NCBI GenBank assembly: GCA_023257915.1
Contig: JALRBB010000239.1
Location: 1-5,901 of the forward strand
Reading direction: 5' to 3'
Length of the DNA: 5,901 bases
DNA from: Quisquiliibacterium sp.
GTDB lineage: Bacteria > Pseudomonadota > Gammaproteobacteria > Burkholderiales > Burkholderiaceae_E
Shown: in pieces, positions 1 to 5,901 of the stretch
Numbering within the stretch: the first letter of the stretch is position 1
Layout: each line of letters opens with the position of its first letter
Translations under genes and position numbers: made by a program
The notes under the pieces: generated by a model
Seen by the model: only the letters and a program-made list of their open reading frames with translations
The model's database searches: none
Told to the model about the DNA's origin: nothing

Positions 1-675
1 GCAGTCGCGTACGCTGCGTCCCAGTGGTCCGATCGTATCGAGCGTCCAGCTCAATAGGCCGGTTCCGTGTAGGCTGATGCGCCCGTGAGTCACTTTAAGT
101 CCGGTCAGACCGTTGAACGCACTCGGAATTCTGACCGACCCACCGGTGTCGCTGCCGATGCCGACCGGTGCCAGGCCTGCGGCTACCGCCACGCCAGTGC
201 CACTCGATGAGCCGCCCGGCGCCCGATGCACCTTCAGGTCCCAAGGGTTCTGCGGTGTTCCCATGAGTGGGTTTGTTCCCCAACCACCGAATGCAAACTC
301 GGTCATGTGGACCTTACCTAGTGGAACCATGCCAGCTGCCAGTAGGCGCTCGACGGTTGCGCTGGTTTGTGTAGCGACACGCGCTTCAAGGTGCCGCGAG
401 CCGATCGTACAGACGCGTCCATCGATATCGAGAAGATCTTTGAGGACCACCGGGATCCCGTGTAGCGGTCCGAGCGGAAGACGAGCTGCGCGTGCCGCAT
501 CAGATGCTCGTGCGAGTGCTCTCGCCTCCTCGCCATAGACCTCGATAAATGCGTGCAGCTTGTGGTCGGCGCGCGCGATTCTTGAAAGCAGATGCTCGGT
601 CAATTCGAGCGATGAGAAATCGCCGTTGCGCAGCGACTCGGCAAGTTGTGAAAGGTTCTGCCAGGCGATATTCAT
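1..675 (-). CDS. Amidase-signature family hydrolase, N-terminal 225 residues (partial)
   Basis: This is an amidase-signature enzyme, a family that hydrolyses carboxamides to a carboxylic acid and ammonia or an amine; it is probably cytoplasmic, as no signal peptide is visible. The catalytic triad of the family can be seen: Lys79 in LHGIPVVLKD, the cis-Ser156 in APGGSSSGTG, and the nucleophile Ser180 in GSDTGGSVRIPS. The 24-residue spacing between the two serines equals that in fatty acid amide hydrolase (Ser217 and Ser241). The ATG at 673-675 is the only ATG or GTG start in the 46-bp gap after the ligase gene; its ribosome site is weak (GGACA-like). The family is usually 450-500 residues, so about half the protein lies beyond the left edge. 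The short gap to the ligase stop suggests co-transcription, with the amidase downstream. The substrate is unknown; a GatA-like role in tRNA amidation is less likely because no gatB or gatC neighbour is visible. Confidence 0.93.
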   Translation of the reverse strand, partial: MNIAWQNLSQLAESLRNGDFSSLELTEHLLSRIARADHKLHAFIEVYGEEARALARASDAARAARLPLGPLHGIPVVLKDLLDIDGRVCTIGSRHLEARVATQTSATVERLLAAGMVPLGKVHMTEFAFGGWGTNPLMGTPQNPWDLKVHRAPGGSSSGTGVAVAAGLAPVGIGSDTGGSVRIPSAFNGLTGLKVTHGRISLHGTGLLSWTLDTIGPLGRSVRDC

Positions 676-721
676 GGTCTTGTCCGTGTAGTGTTTGACT
701 GGTTTTGCGCAAGGATAGGCG

Positions 722-2311
722 TCAAGTTTCGTTACTCTGTTCCGTCAGCATCTTGCGCAACTGCGCCTTGGCAATTTTCTCGAGCGTCGAGCGCGGAAAA
801 TCCTCGATCACGTGGACTTCGCGCGGCCGTTTAAAGTCGGCTAGTGCGGCAGCGCAACTTGCCTCGATCGTACGCACCAGCTCAGCACGTTGCGCTGGAT
901 CGCGCGAGGTGCAGGTCACGAAGACTACCGGGACCTCGTCGAGCATCGCATGCTGGCGTGCGACCACCGCAGTCTCGAGCACACCGGGCACCGTCATCAC
1001 GACGCGCTCGATCTCAGAGGCGGCGACGTTCTCGCCGCCAACCTTGAGCATGTCCTTGGAACGGTCTGCGAAGTGGATCCAACCGGCTTCGGACAAGCGC
1101 ACGCGATCGCCGGTGATGAACCAGCCCTGCTCATCGAACGACTCGGTGGTGGCTTTCGGGTTGTTCAGGTACTCGGCAAATAGCGACAGCCCGCGGATTC
1201 CGCGAATCTTCAGCTCGCCGGTCTCGCCCGGTTCGGCCTCGCGACCGTCGACTTCGATGCGGATCTCGTATTCGGGTGCCGGCAGGCCGCAGGACATCGA
1301 CTCGTTGGGCAGATGCGCATGACCGATGATGCCCTGTGTGATCGTCTCGGTCATGCCCCACCAGCCGATCGTCTTGACCCGGTAGCGGGCGTCGGTGGGA
1401 GGCTCGCAAATTGCACTGCCCCAAAGTCGGTACTGATGCTGAGGCACGCCCACCGTCGCCAGTGCCCGCGTGACGAAGGGCACCAGCGAGGTCCAGGTGC
1501 AGCGTTCCTCGAGCGACACCGGCCAGAAGCGGCTTGCTGAAAACCTGGGCTGCACCACGGCGGTGGCACCGGCCCAAAGCGCAGCGAGCATCGAATAGGC
1601 CTGCGCATTGGTGTGAAACAGCGGCAGCGTCACCAGATGCACATCCTGCGCCGTCAGCGTCTCGTGCGTTGCATTGATGCGCGCGCCCCACAGCGCGTTG
1701 GCATGGGTCCACAGCACCCCCTTCGGGCGCGAGGTGGTGCCCGAGGTGTACTGCACGCTGAACGGTGCCAGCGGATCGAACGGGCGTGCGGGAAGCGTCG
1801 AGGGGTCGGCATCGATCGCGTCGAACGCGTCGGCGCGACCCGGGCGATTGCTTCCCGCATCCTCGCCGTTGTCGTCGCCAGTGACTGCGAGCCAGCGCAA
1901 TCCGGTGCATGCACTTGCGACCAGTTGCGCGAATTTCGGTTGCGTGATGCCGGCCACCGCTTGCGCGTGTTCGGCAAAGTAGGTGAGCTCATCGCTGCTT
2001 GAGCGCGCGTTGGTGGTGACTGCGACCGCACCCATCCAGGCGCAGCCAAACCAGGCGAAGATCGCCTCCGGGCAGTTGTCCAGATGCACCAGCACCCGGT
2101 CGCCGGCACGGATACCGCGTGCATGCAGACCGGCTGCGAAGCGTGCGACTCGGTCGGCGAATTGCGCGTAGGTCCAGACCTTGCGCGGTGCATCGAATGG
2201 TCGCCAGACGAGGTACGGATGATCGGCACGCAAGCTCGCCTGCGCGCTGATCAGCGTGCGGATGTCTTGACCTGAGAAGGGATTCAGGTGACGGGAGGCC
2301 GTGCGTTGCAT
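722..2311 (-). CDS. AMP-forming acyl-CoA ligase (CaiC-like, ANL superfamily), 529 aa
   Basis: This enzyme activates a carboxylic acid with ATP to an acyl-adenylate and then forms the CoA thioester. Domains in order are a large AMP-binding domain (about residues 20-405) and a small C-terminal domain (about 406-520). Visible motifs are the P-loop YTSGTTSRPKGV at 188-199, WWGMTET at 317-323, the hinge-region TGDRVRL near 400-406, ADRSKDMLKVGGENV at 415-429, and the catalytic lysine Lys512 in PRSTLEKIAK. Serine in place of the usual glycine in the P-loop (TTSRPKG) also occurs in crotonobetaine/carnitine-CoA ligase CaiC. Length is normal for the family. The start at ATG 2309-2311 was chosen because homology-like sequence (NPFSGQDIRTL) begins right after it. 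An in-frame ATG at 2351-2353 would add 14 unconvincing residues, and the frame stays open further upstream only as a shadow of the next gene. Neither ATG has a clear Shine-Dalgarno sequence. The acid substrate cannot be told from the sequence. Confidence 0.93.
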   Translation of the reverse strand: MQRTASRHLNPFSGQDIRTLISAQASLRADHPYLVWRPFDAPRKVWTYAQFADRVARFAAGLHARGIRAGDRVLVHLDNCPEAIFAWFGCAWMGAVAVTTNARSSSDELTYFAEHAQAVAGITQPKFAQLVASACTGLRWLAVTGDDNGEDAGSNRPGRADAFDAIDADPSTLPARPFDPLAPFSVQYTSGTTSRPKGVLWTHANALWGARINATHETLTAQDVHLVTLPLFHTNAQAYSMLAALWAGATAVVQPRFSASRFWPVSLEERCTWTSLVPFVTRALATVGVPQHQYRLWGSAICEPPTDARYRVKTIGWWGMTETITQGIIGHAHLPNESMSCGLPAPEYEIRIEVDGREAEPGETGELKIRGIRGLSLFAEYLNNPKATTESFDEQGWFITGDRVRLSEAGWIHFADRSKDMLKVGGENVAASEIERVVMTVPGVLETAVVARQHAMLDEVPVVFVTCTSRDPAQRAELVRTIEASCAAALADFKRPREVHVIEDFPRSTLEKIAKAQLRKMLTEQSNET

Positions 2312-2369
2312 CGATGGGCGGCAGATCGGTTGCGACCCGACGCAGCTAACCATGCGGTGGTGAGGGCTG

Positions 2370-2381
2370 ACAAGCGCTTGT
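2370..2381. promoter_or_regulatory. 12-bp perfect palindrome (possible operator)
   Basis: ACAAGCGCTTGT is a perfect palindrome in the gap between the divergent ligase and dioxygenase-relic starts, 58 bp upstream of the ligase ATG and 44 bp upstream of the relic ATG. On the minus strand it overlaps TTGTCA (2368-2373), a fair -35 match, but no convincing -10 box follows at 16-18 bp. The position suits a regulator site shared by divergent genes; the function is inferred only. Confidence 0.3.
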
Positions 2382-2414
2382 GCGGGTGAGACACTGGACT
2401 TCGTTCCATGGATT

Positions 2415-2420
2415 GGAGGA
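2415..2420 (+). promoter_or_regulatory. Ribosome binding site of the dioxygenase relic
   Basis: GGAGGA lies 5 nt upstream of ATG 2426-2428. It is one of the best Shine-Dalgarno matches in the window, yet the frame it serves ends after 15 codons. This supports a once-functional translation start for the decayed gene. Confidence 0.5.
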
Positions 2421-2425
2421 ACGCT

Positions 2426-2669
2426 ATGAAAATTCCTTGGTTTCGCTGTTGCTTGCACCCATCGATGGTGTGACAGCGCTTCGGCTGCATGGTGCGGTCC
2501 GTGATCTCGCCGGCGTGCCGCTTGTCGATGCTCGCGTCGAGATCTGGCAGTGCGATCCGCTGGGCCACTACCACCATTCGCGCGATAGCCAGCCCGGGCA
2601 GCCTTGACGATCGCCCCGGTGCCCGAAGGCAAGGGCCTGGCTGCCCGCTTCGATATCCGGCTGGGCTGA
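2426..2669 (+). pseudogene. Relic of an intradiol ring-cleavage dioxygenase (internally deleted, frame-broken)
   Basis: Three pieces of one gene lie in three frames. A good ribosome site (GGAGGA, 2415-2420) precedes ATG 2426, which opens only 15 codons (stop at 2471). A second frame (2470-2586) encodes a typical intradiol dioxygenase core: LRLHGAVRDLAGVPL, then VEIWQCDPLGHYHHSRD. That frame stops at 2605. A third frame (2589-2669) encodes a typical C-terminus, ARAALTIAPVPEG then GLAARFDIRLG, ending at TGA 2667-2669. Intact relatives (catechol or protocatechuate dioxygenases, non-haem Fe(III) enzymes) have roughly 90-100 residues between the HH-RD segment and this tail, holding the second Tyr and both His iron ligands. 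All of that is missing, as is the GPFYP-type N-terminal segment. It therefore cannot make an active enzyme. It is divergent from the ligase gene and converges on the carboxyltransferase gene, with only 3 bp between their stops. Whether it was a catechol- or protocatechuate-type enzyme is not resolvable. Confidence 0.85.
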
Positions 2670-2672
2670 GCC

Positions 2673-4217
2673 TCAGGGCCGGTAGGTTCCGCCGCTCCCC
2701 GGCGCGCGCAGCGGCGCGGCCAGATTCGCGAATTCGCACAGGTGCGCGCGCGTCTGACGCGGATCGATAATCTCCTCGATGCCGAATGCTTCGGCCGAGC
2801 GCAGCGGCGATTGCAGTGCCTCGAGCCGAGTCTCGATCTCGGCGCGTTTGGCGGCCGGGTCGGGGGCGGCTTCGATGACGGCGCGATACGCAGCCTCGAC
2901 GCCACCGGCGATCGGTAGCGATCCCCACTGTGCAGACGGCCAGGAGTAGCGCATGAACGAGCGTGAGCCGTTGCGCTGTGTGAGCGCCGCCATGCCGAAG
3001 GCCTTGCGCACCATGACCGCGCACCAGGGCACGGTGCTGCGTCGCACCGCGGCCAGCGCCTGAGTTCCGTAGCGCATCACGCCGGATTCCTCGGCCTGCT
3101 TGCCGATCAGAAATCCGGGTATGTCGACCAAATGCACAACGGGCAGTTGGAAGGTCTGGGCGAGATCGATCATGCGTACCGCCTTGCGGCAGGCGTCCGC
3201 GGTCCAGGCACCACCGTAGTGGTAAGGGTCGCTGGCCAGGATTGCCACTGGCCAGCCGTCGAGTCGGGCCAGCCCGGTGATCACCGACTTGCCCCAGGCG
3301 CGACCGATCTCGAAGAAGCTGTCGCGATCGAGCACCGCCCCCAGGATGTTGCGCATCTTGTAGACCTTGCGCGCATCGCGCGGCACGATCTCGAGCAGTT
3401 CGGGCGCGGCCCGATCGGACGGATCGTCACAGGGCGTGCGCGGTGCGGCCTCGTGCACCGATGAGGGCAGGTAGGACAGAAAACGACGCGCGCGCTCGAA
3501 GGCCTCAGGCTCGCTGGCCGCCTCATCATCGATCGTGCCGTTCTTCGCGTGGATCGCACTGCCGCCGAGCTCTTCCTTGGTGAGCACCTGGCCGGTGCGC
3601 GCGACGACTGGCGGGCCGGCGGCGAACAACTGCGAGGTACCGCGCACCATCAGCGAATAGTGGCTGCCGCAGACCCGTGCGGCGCCCATGCCGGCAACCG
3701 AGCCAAGGCCCAGCGCCACCACCGGCACCTCGTCGAGCGCAGCGACCATATCGGTGAAGTGCACCGCCTCGGGCAGCGGTGTGCGTCCGCTGGTCTCCAG
3801 GTGTTTGACCGATCCGCCGCCACCGGTGCCGTCGACCAGCCGCACCAGCGGAATACGCCAGTTTGCGGCAGTGGCTTCGGCGAACGTGAACTTGTTGCGC
3901 AGTCCGCCGTCGTTGGCCCCGCCGCGCACCGTGAAATCATCGCCGGTGACGAACACCGGTCGGCCGTCGATGTTGGCGCGGCCGCAGACCACGTTGGCCG
4001 GCGTCATCGCGACCAGTCGCCCATGCTCGTCGTATTCGGGAAAACCGGCGATCGAGCCCAGCTCTCGGAAGCTGCCGGCATCGACCAGGCCGTCGACCCG
4101 CTCGCGCACCGTCAACTTGCCGGCCGCGCGATGGCGTGCAACCTTGTCAGGGCCGCCAAGGCCGCTTGCCAGTTCCTTGCGTCGGGCGAGGTCATCAAGT
4201 TCGGGTTGCCAGCTCAC
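2673..4217 (-). CDS. Acyl-CoA carboxylase, carboxyltransferase (beta) subunit, 514 aa
   Basis: This is the carboxyltransferase half of a biotin-dependent acyl-CoA carboxylase (PccB/methylmalonyl-CoA carboxyltransferase superfamily). It moves CO2 from carboxybiotin to an acyl-CoA. It has two crotonase-like halves. The N-terminal half includes [16 protein letters not shown] (35-50), [13 protein letters not shown] (129-141), [11 protein letters not shown] (172-182) and [12 protein letters not shown] followed by [20 protein letters not shown] (194-232). The C-terminal half includes [18 protein letters not shown] (286-303), [23 protein letters not shown] (362-384) and [13 protein letters not shown] (396-408). 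Length is normal. The start is GTG 4215-4217, supported by GGAGAG (4225-4230) at 7 nt. The usual PccB loops (SGGARIQEG and GPCAGG) are replaced by GGGGSVKH and GSVAGMGA, so this belongs to a sister subfamily often loosely named propionyl- or methylmalonyl-CoA carboxylase; the true substrate is unknown. No biotin carboxylase or carrier gene is in the window. It is divergent from hyi. Confidence 0.93.
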   Translation of the reverse strand: MSWQPELDDLARRKELASGLGGPDKVARHRAAGKLTVRERVDGLVDAGSFRELGSIAGFPEYDEHGRLVAMTPANVVCGRANIDGRPVFVTGDDFTVRGGANDGGLRNKFTFAEATAANWRIPLVRLVDGTGGGGSVKHLETSGRTPLPEAVHFTDMVAALDEVPVVALGLGSVAGMGAARVCGSHYSLMVRGTSQLFAAGPPVVARTGQVLTKEELGGSAIHAKNGTIDDEAASEPEAFERARRFLSYLPSSVHEAAPRTPCDDPSDRAAPELLEIVPRDARKVYKMRNILGAVLDRDSFFEIGRAWGKSVITGLARLDGWPVAILASDPYHYGGAWTADACRKAVRMIDLAQTFQLPVVHLVDIPGFLIGKQAEESGVMRYGTQALAAVRRSTVPWCAVMVRKAFGMAALTQRNGSRSFMRYSWPSAQWGSLPIAGGVEAAYRAVIEAAPDPAAKRAEIETRLEALQSPLRSAEAFGIEEIIDPRQTRAHLCEFANLAAPLRAPGSGGTYRP

Positions 4218-4224
4218 GTTGTCG

Positions 4225-4230
4225 CTCTCC
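4225..4230 (-). promoter_or_regulatory. Ribosome binding site deciding the GTG start of the carboxyltransferase
   Basis: On the minus strand GGAGAG lies 7 nt upstream of GTG 4215-4217. This fixes a non-ATG start for the carboxyltransferase gene. Confidence 0.65.
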
Positions 4231-4236
4231 GTGTTG

Positions 4237-4253
4237 CAAGCCTGTCGGGCTTG
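4237..4253. repeat. 6-bp inverted repeat with 5-bp spacer in the divergent gap
   Basis: CAAGCC, then TGTCG, then GGCTTG form a perfect interrupted inverted repeat in the 98-bp space between the divergent carboxyltransferase and hyi starts. It could be a regulator site or could arise by chance. Its CAAGC/GCTTG arms echo the palindrome at 2370-2381, though the arm spacing differs. No strong promoter was found in this gap; TACACT at 4284-4289 is a weak -10 candidate for hyi without a good -35. Confidence 0.25.
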
Positions 4254-4302
4254 GGCATCATGCGTGCCGTATCGTTTCTCGCCTACACTCTACCCAACCT
4301 TC

Positions 4303-4308
4303 AAGGAG
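4303..4308 (+). promoter_or_regulatory. Ribosome binding site of hyi
   Basis: AAGGAG lies 7 nt upstream of ATG 4316-4318. It selects this ATG over the longer in-frame opening that begins at 4136 inside the opposing carboxyltransferase gene. Confidence 0.75.
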
Positions 4309-4315
4309 CCAGCCG

Positions 4316-5092
4316 ATGCCGCGTTTCGCCGCCAACCTGTCGATGATGTACACCGAGGTGCCGTTTCTGGAGCGTTTCGGCGCCTGTGCGGCAGATGGCT
4401 TTCGCGCGGTCGAGTTCCTGTTTCCGTACGAGCATCCAGCGCAGGTGATCCGTGACGAGCTTGACCGTCACGGTCTGCAGCAGGTGCTGTTCAATGCGCC
4501 GCCGGGCAGTTTTGAGGCCGGCGAGCGCGGCATTGCGGGCCTGCCTGGGCGGCGCGACGAGTTTCAGCAGGGCATCGCCCAGGCGATCGAATACGCGAAG
4601 GTGCTTGGCTGTCCGCGTGTGCATGTAATGGCCGGATTGCTCAAGCGCGAAAGCGAATTCACCGCGCAGCGTGAGTTGTATGTCGACAACCTCGGCTGGG
4701 CAGCAAGGAAGCTGGGCGATGCGGGTCTGACGATGCTGATCGAACCGATCAACACCCGCGACATCCCGGGTTATCTGCTCAATACGCAGGCCGATGCGCA
4801 TGCGATCGTCGAGCGGATCGGCGCCTCGAACCTGAAAGTGCAGATGGATCTGTACCACTGCCAGATCGTCGAAGGCGACGTGGCGATGAAGATCCGCAAG
4901 CACTTGTCGGGCGTCGGGCACATCCAGATCGCCGGTGTGCCGCAACGCCATGAGCCGGACATCGGCGAGCTGAACTATCCGTATCTGTTCGAGCTGCTCG
5001 ATGAGCTGGGCTATGACGGCTGGATTGGCTGCGAGTACCGTCCCAAGGGTCGCACCTCCGATGGCCTTCGCTGGCTGCGGCCGTATCTCTGA
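4316..5092 (+). CDS. hyi: Hydroxypyruvate isomerase family protein, 258 aa
   Basis: The likely reaction is interconversion of hydroxypyruvate and tartronate semialdehyde in glyoxylate metabolism, in the cytoplasm. The protein is a single TIM barrel of the xylose isomerase-like AP endonuclease 2 superfamily. It has the same length as E. coli Hyi (258 aa), and the expected key residues fall at the same numbers: Glu143 in [13 protein letters not shown], Asp178 in VQMDLYHCQ, Gln204 in GHIQIAG, and Glu240 in GCEYRP. The N-terminus [20 protein letters not shown] is also typical of the family. The start ATG has a strong ribosome site. It is divergent from the carboxyltransferase and lies 105 bp before purC in the same direction. 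The usual partners glyoxylate carboligase (gcl) and tartronate semialdehyde reductase (glxR) are not in the window, so the close relative 2-oxotetronate isomerase (otnI) remains an alternative. Confidence 0.9.
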   Translation: MPRFAANLSMMYTEVPFLERFGACAADGFRAVEFLFPYEHPAQVIRDELDRHGLQQVLFNAPPGSFEAGERGIAGLPGRRDEFQQGIAQAIEYAKVLGCPRVHVMAGLLKRESEFTAQRELYVDNLGWAARKLGDAGLTMLIEPINTRDIPGYLLNTQADAHAIVERIGASNLKVQMDLYHCQIVEGDVAMKIRKHLSGVGHIQIAGVPQRHEPDIGELNYPYLFELLDELGYDGWIGCEYRPKGRTSDGLRWLRPYL

Positions 5093-5099
5093 TCCGGCA

Positions 5100-5134
5100 G
5101 GCGCGTCGCGCTTGACGGTCTGACCCGACGCGCC
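5100..5134 (+). terminator. Hairpin between hyi and purC (possible terminator)
   Basis: A perfect 9-bp GC-rich inverted repeat (GGCGCGTCG at 5100-5108 and CGACGCGCC at 5126-5134) encloses a 17-nt loop and starts 8 bp after the hyi stop. No T-run follows, so it is not a classical intrinsic terminator. It may still terminate weakly, stabilise the 3' end, or be chance in GC-rich DNA. Confidence 0.35.
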
Positions 5135-5184
5135 CGCGCCGCACTCGGCGGCGATTCCCTCCAATCGGGCAAAATACCGGTTTT

Positions 5185-5189
5185 GGGAG
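5185..5189 (+). promoter_or_regulatory. Ribosome binding site of purC
   Basis: GGGAG lies 8 nt before ATG 5198-5200 but only 2 nt before the in-frame ATG 5192-5194. This favours the downstream ATG as the real start. Confidence 0.5.
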
Positions 5190-5197
5190 CCATGCCG

Positions 5198-5901
5198 ATG
5201 GGCAAGACCGCAGGTCCTGCGCTGTACCAGTCGAATCTTCACTCACTGCCGCTGCTTGGGCGCGGCAAGGTGCGCGACAACTACGCGGTCGGCGACGATC
5301 GCTTGCTGATCGTGACCTCCGACCGGTTGTCGGCCTTCGACGTCGTGATGTCCGAGCCGATTCCGGACAAGGGCAAGGTGCTCAACCAGATGTCGCAATT
5401 CTGGTTCGACATGCTGGCCGACGTGGTGCCGAACCATTTGACCGGAGTGGCGCCGGAAACCGTTGTCGCGTCTGACGAACTCGACCAGGTGCGCGGCCGT
5501 TCGATGGTGGTCAAGCGGCTGCAGCCGATCCTGGTTGAGGCAGTGGTGCGCGGGTATGTGATCGGTTCCGGCTGGAAGGACTACCAGGCCAGCGGCGCGA
5601 TCTGCGGGATCAAGCTGCCGCCGGGGCTGGAGCAGGCGCAACAGCTCCCCGAGCCGATCTTCACGCCGGCTGCCAAAGCCGACATCGGCGAGCATGACGA
5701 GAACATCAGCTTCGAGGAAACCTGTGCGCGTATCGGCAGTGAGCTTGCTGGCCGGATCCGCGCGACGCTTGGCGCGGCGAACGTTAAAAAGCTACGCACG
5801 CTTAAGTTGCAGGTGTCTAGCGACGGGCGCCTGCGCGACCAGTACACGTACTGCGGCGCCGACCGCACGGGCCGGTGGTCTGCGGGTGGGGTGCAGTTAC
5901 A
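5198..5901 (+). CDS. purC: SAICAR synthetase (PurC), 3'-truncated and continuing in frame into foreign sequence
   Basis: PurC joins CAIR and aspartate using ATP to give SAICAR in purine biosynthesis. Residues 1 to about 191 are clearly Pur[21 protein letters not shown] (17-36, nucleotide-binding start), [12 protein letters not shown] (40-51), [12 protein letters not shown] (58-69), NHLTGV (79-84), the first signature region [22 protein letters not shown] (104-125), and [20 protein letters not shown] (155-174). Around residue 187-192 the sequence changes. The expected Tyr-rich helix and the second signature (IADTKFEFG) are absent, and residues 192-234 instead resemble a phage-type DNA polymerase. 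Betaproteobacterial PurC is usually about 290-300 residues, so roughly the last 100 are missing. The frame is still open at the right edge. The start ATG was chosen by ribosome site spacing; ATG 5192 would add two residues. As it stands the product would not be a functional PurC. Confidence 0.88.
   Translation, partial: MGKTAGPALYQSNLHSLPLLGRGKVRDNYAVGDDRLLIVTSDRLSAFDVVMSEPIPDKGKVLNQMSQFWFDMLADVVPNHLTGVAPETVVASDELDQVRGRSMVVKRLQPILVEAVVRGYVIGSGWKDYQASGAICGIKLPPGLEQAQQLPEPIFTPAAKADIGEHDENISFEETCARIGSELAGRIRATLGAANVKKLRTLKLQVSSDGRLRDQYTYCGADRTGRWSAGGVQL
5771..5901 (+). other. Fragment resembling a phage-type family A DNA polymerase, joined in frame to purC
   Basis: Translated in the purC frame, this stretch reads GAANVKKL, then [28 protein letters not shown] up to the edge. 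The order VKKL, DGR(L/V)R, Y-x-GA-x-TGRWS-x-x-GVQ, normally followed by QNLP, is the pattern at the start of the polymerase domain in many phage and prophage family A DNA polymerases. The three residues before the join (Arg-Ala-Thr) and Leu191 would also suit the polymerase helix, so the exact junction is uncertain within about 5755-5771. Codons here include CTA, TCT and TTA, which are scarce in the preceding purC part. Identification rests on motif memory over about 43 residues; no alignment was run. Confidence 0.6.

Noticed and set aside
705..1322. Long plus-strand open frame opposite the acyl-CoA ligase
   Set aside because: Serine/arginine-rich translation with no recognisable motif, fully antisense to a gene with clear ANL motifs; a GC-rich shadow frame.
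2312..2905. N-terminal extension of the ligase frame up to 2905
   Set aside because: The extension overlaps the carboxyltransferase gene and the dioxygenase relic and has low-complexity arginine-rich sequence; the recognisable ligase begins just after ATG 2309-2311.
2284..3024. Minus-strand 246-codon frame spanning the relic and the carboxyltransferase 3' end
   Set aside because: Out of frame with the real gene, arginine/histidine-rich, no motif; a shadow frame.
3549..4346. Plus-strand 265-codon frame opposite the carboxyltransferase
   Set aside because: Entirely antisense to a well-supported gene, with no ribosome site or domain.
5112..5140. TTGACG as a -35 box for purC
   Set aside because: A good -35 match, but 16-18 bp downstream is only GC-rich sequence with no -10 element, and it lies in the loop of the hairpin.
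4301..5242. Minus-strand 313-codon frame opposite hyi
   Set aside because: Mirrors the codon structure of hyi, whose catalytic residues and ribosome site are clear; no motif of its own.
5243..5868. Minus-strand frames opposite purC
   Set aside because: Antisense shadows of PurC coding sequence with no recognisable domain.
1..5901. CRISPR array, tRNA, rRNA or insertion sequence
   Set aside because: No regularly spaced repeats, tRNA-like cloverleaf, rRNA segment or transposase motif was seen on either strand.

Overview
The window is GC-rich and densely coded. The PurC sequence is of the type common in Betaproteobacteria, and the catabolic genes have the flavour of Burkholderiales or a related order. 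This taxonomic guess comes from protein character and base composition only; there is no rRNA or marker gene to confirm it.

Layout. The left two thirds carry three minus-strand genes: an amidase-signature hydrolase cut off by the left edge (1-675), a CaiC-like AMP-forming acyl-CoA ligase (722-2311), and an acyl-CoA carboxylase carboxyltransferase subunit (2673-4217). Between the ligase and the carboxyltransferase, on the plus strand, lies a decayed intradiol ring-cleavage dioxygenase (about 2426-2669). Its conserved core and its C-terminal tail both survive but sit in different frames, and most of the iron-binding half is gone. Divergent from the carboxyltransferase is a complete hydroxypyruvate isomerase-like gene (hyi, 4316-5092), followed by purC (from 5198), which runs off the right edge.

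How the genes could fit together. An amidase, a CoA ligase and a biotin-dependent carboxyltransferase suggest a small catabolic module: release an acid from an amide, activate it as a CoA thioester, then carboxylate the acyl-CoA. No biotin carboxylase or biotin carrier gene is present here, so those partners must lie elsewhere. The substrate cannot be read from the sequence. The dioxygenase relic hints that the region once included aromatic-ring cleavage. hyi and purC are central metabolism genes unrelated to that module.

The most striking feature is at the right end. After about residue 191 the purC reading frame stops looking like PurC and continues in frame into sequence resembling the start of the polymerase domain of a phage-type family A DNA polymerase (GADRTGRWS...GVQL). 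This is either a genuine gene disruption by a mobile element or an assembly chimera at a contig end. The sequence alone cannot decide, but the in-frame join within a stretch compatible with both families makes the artefact explanation serious.
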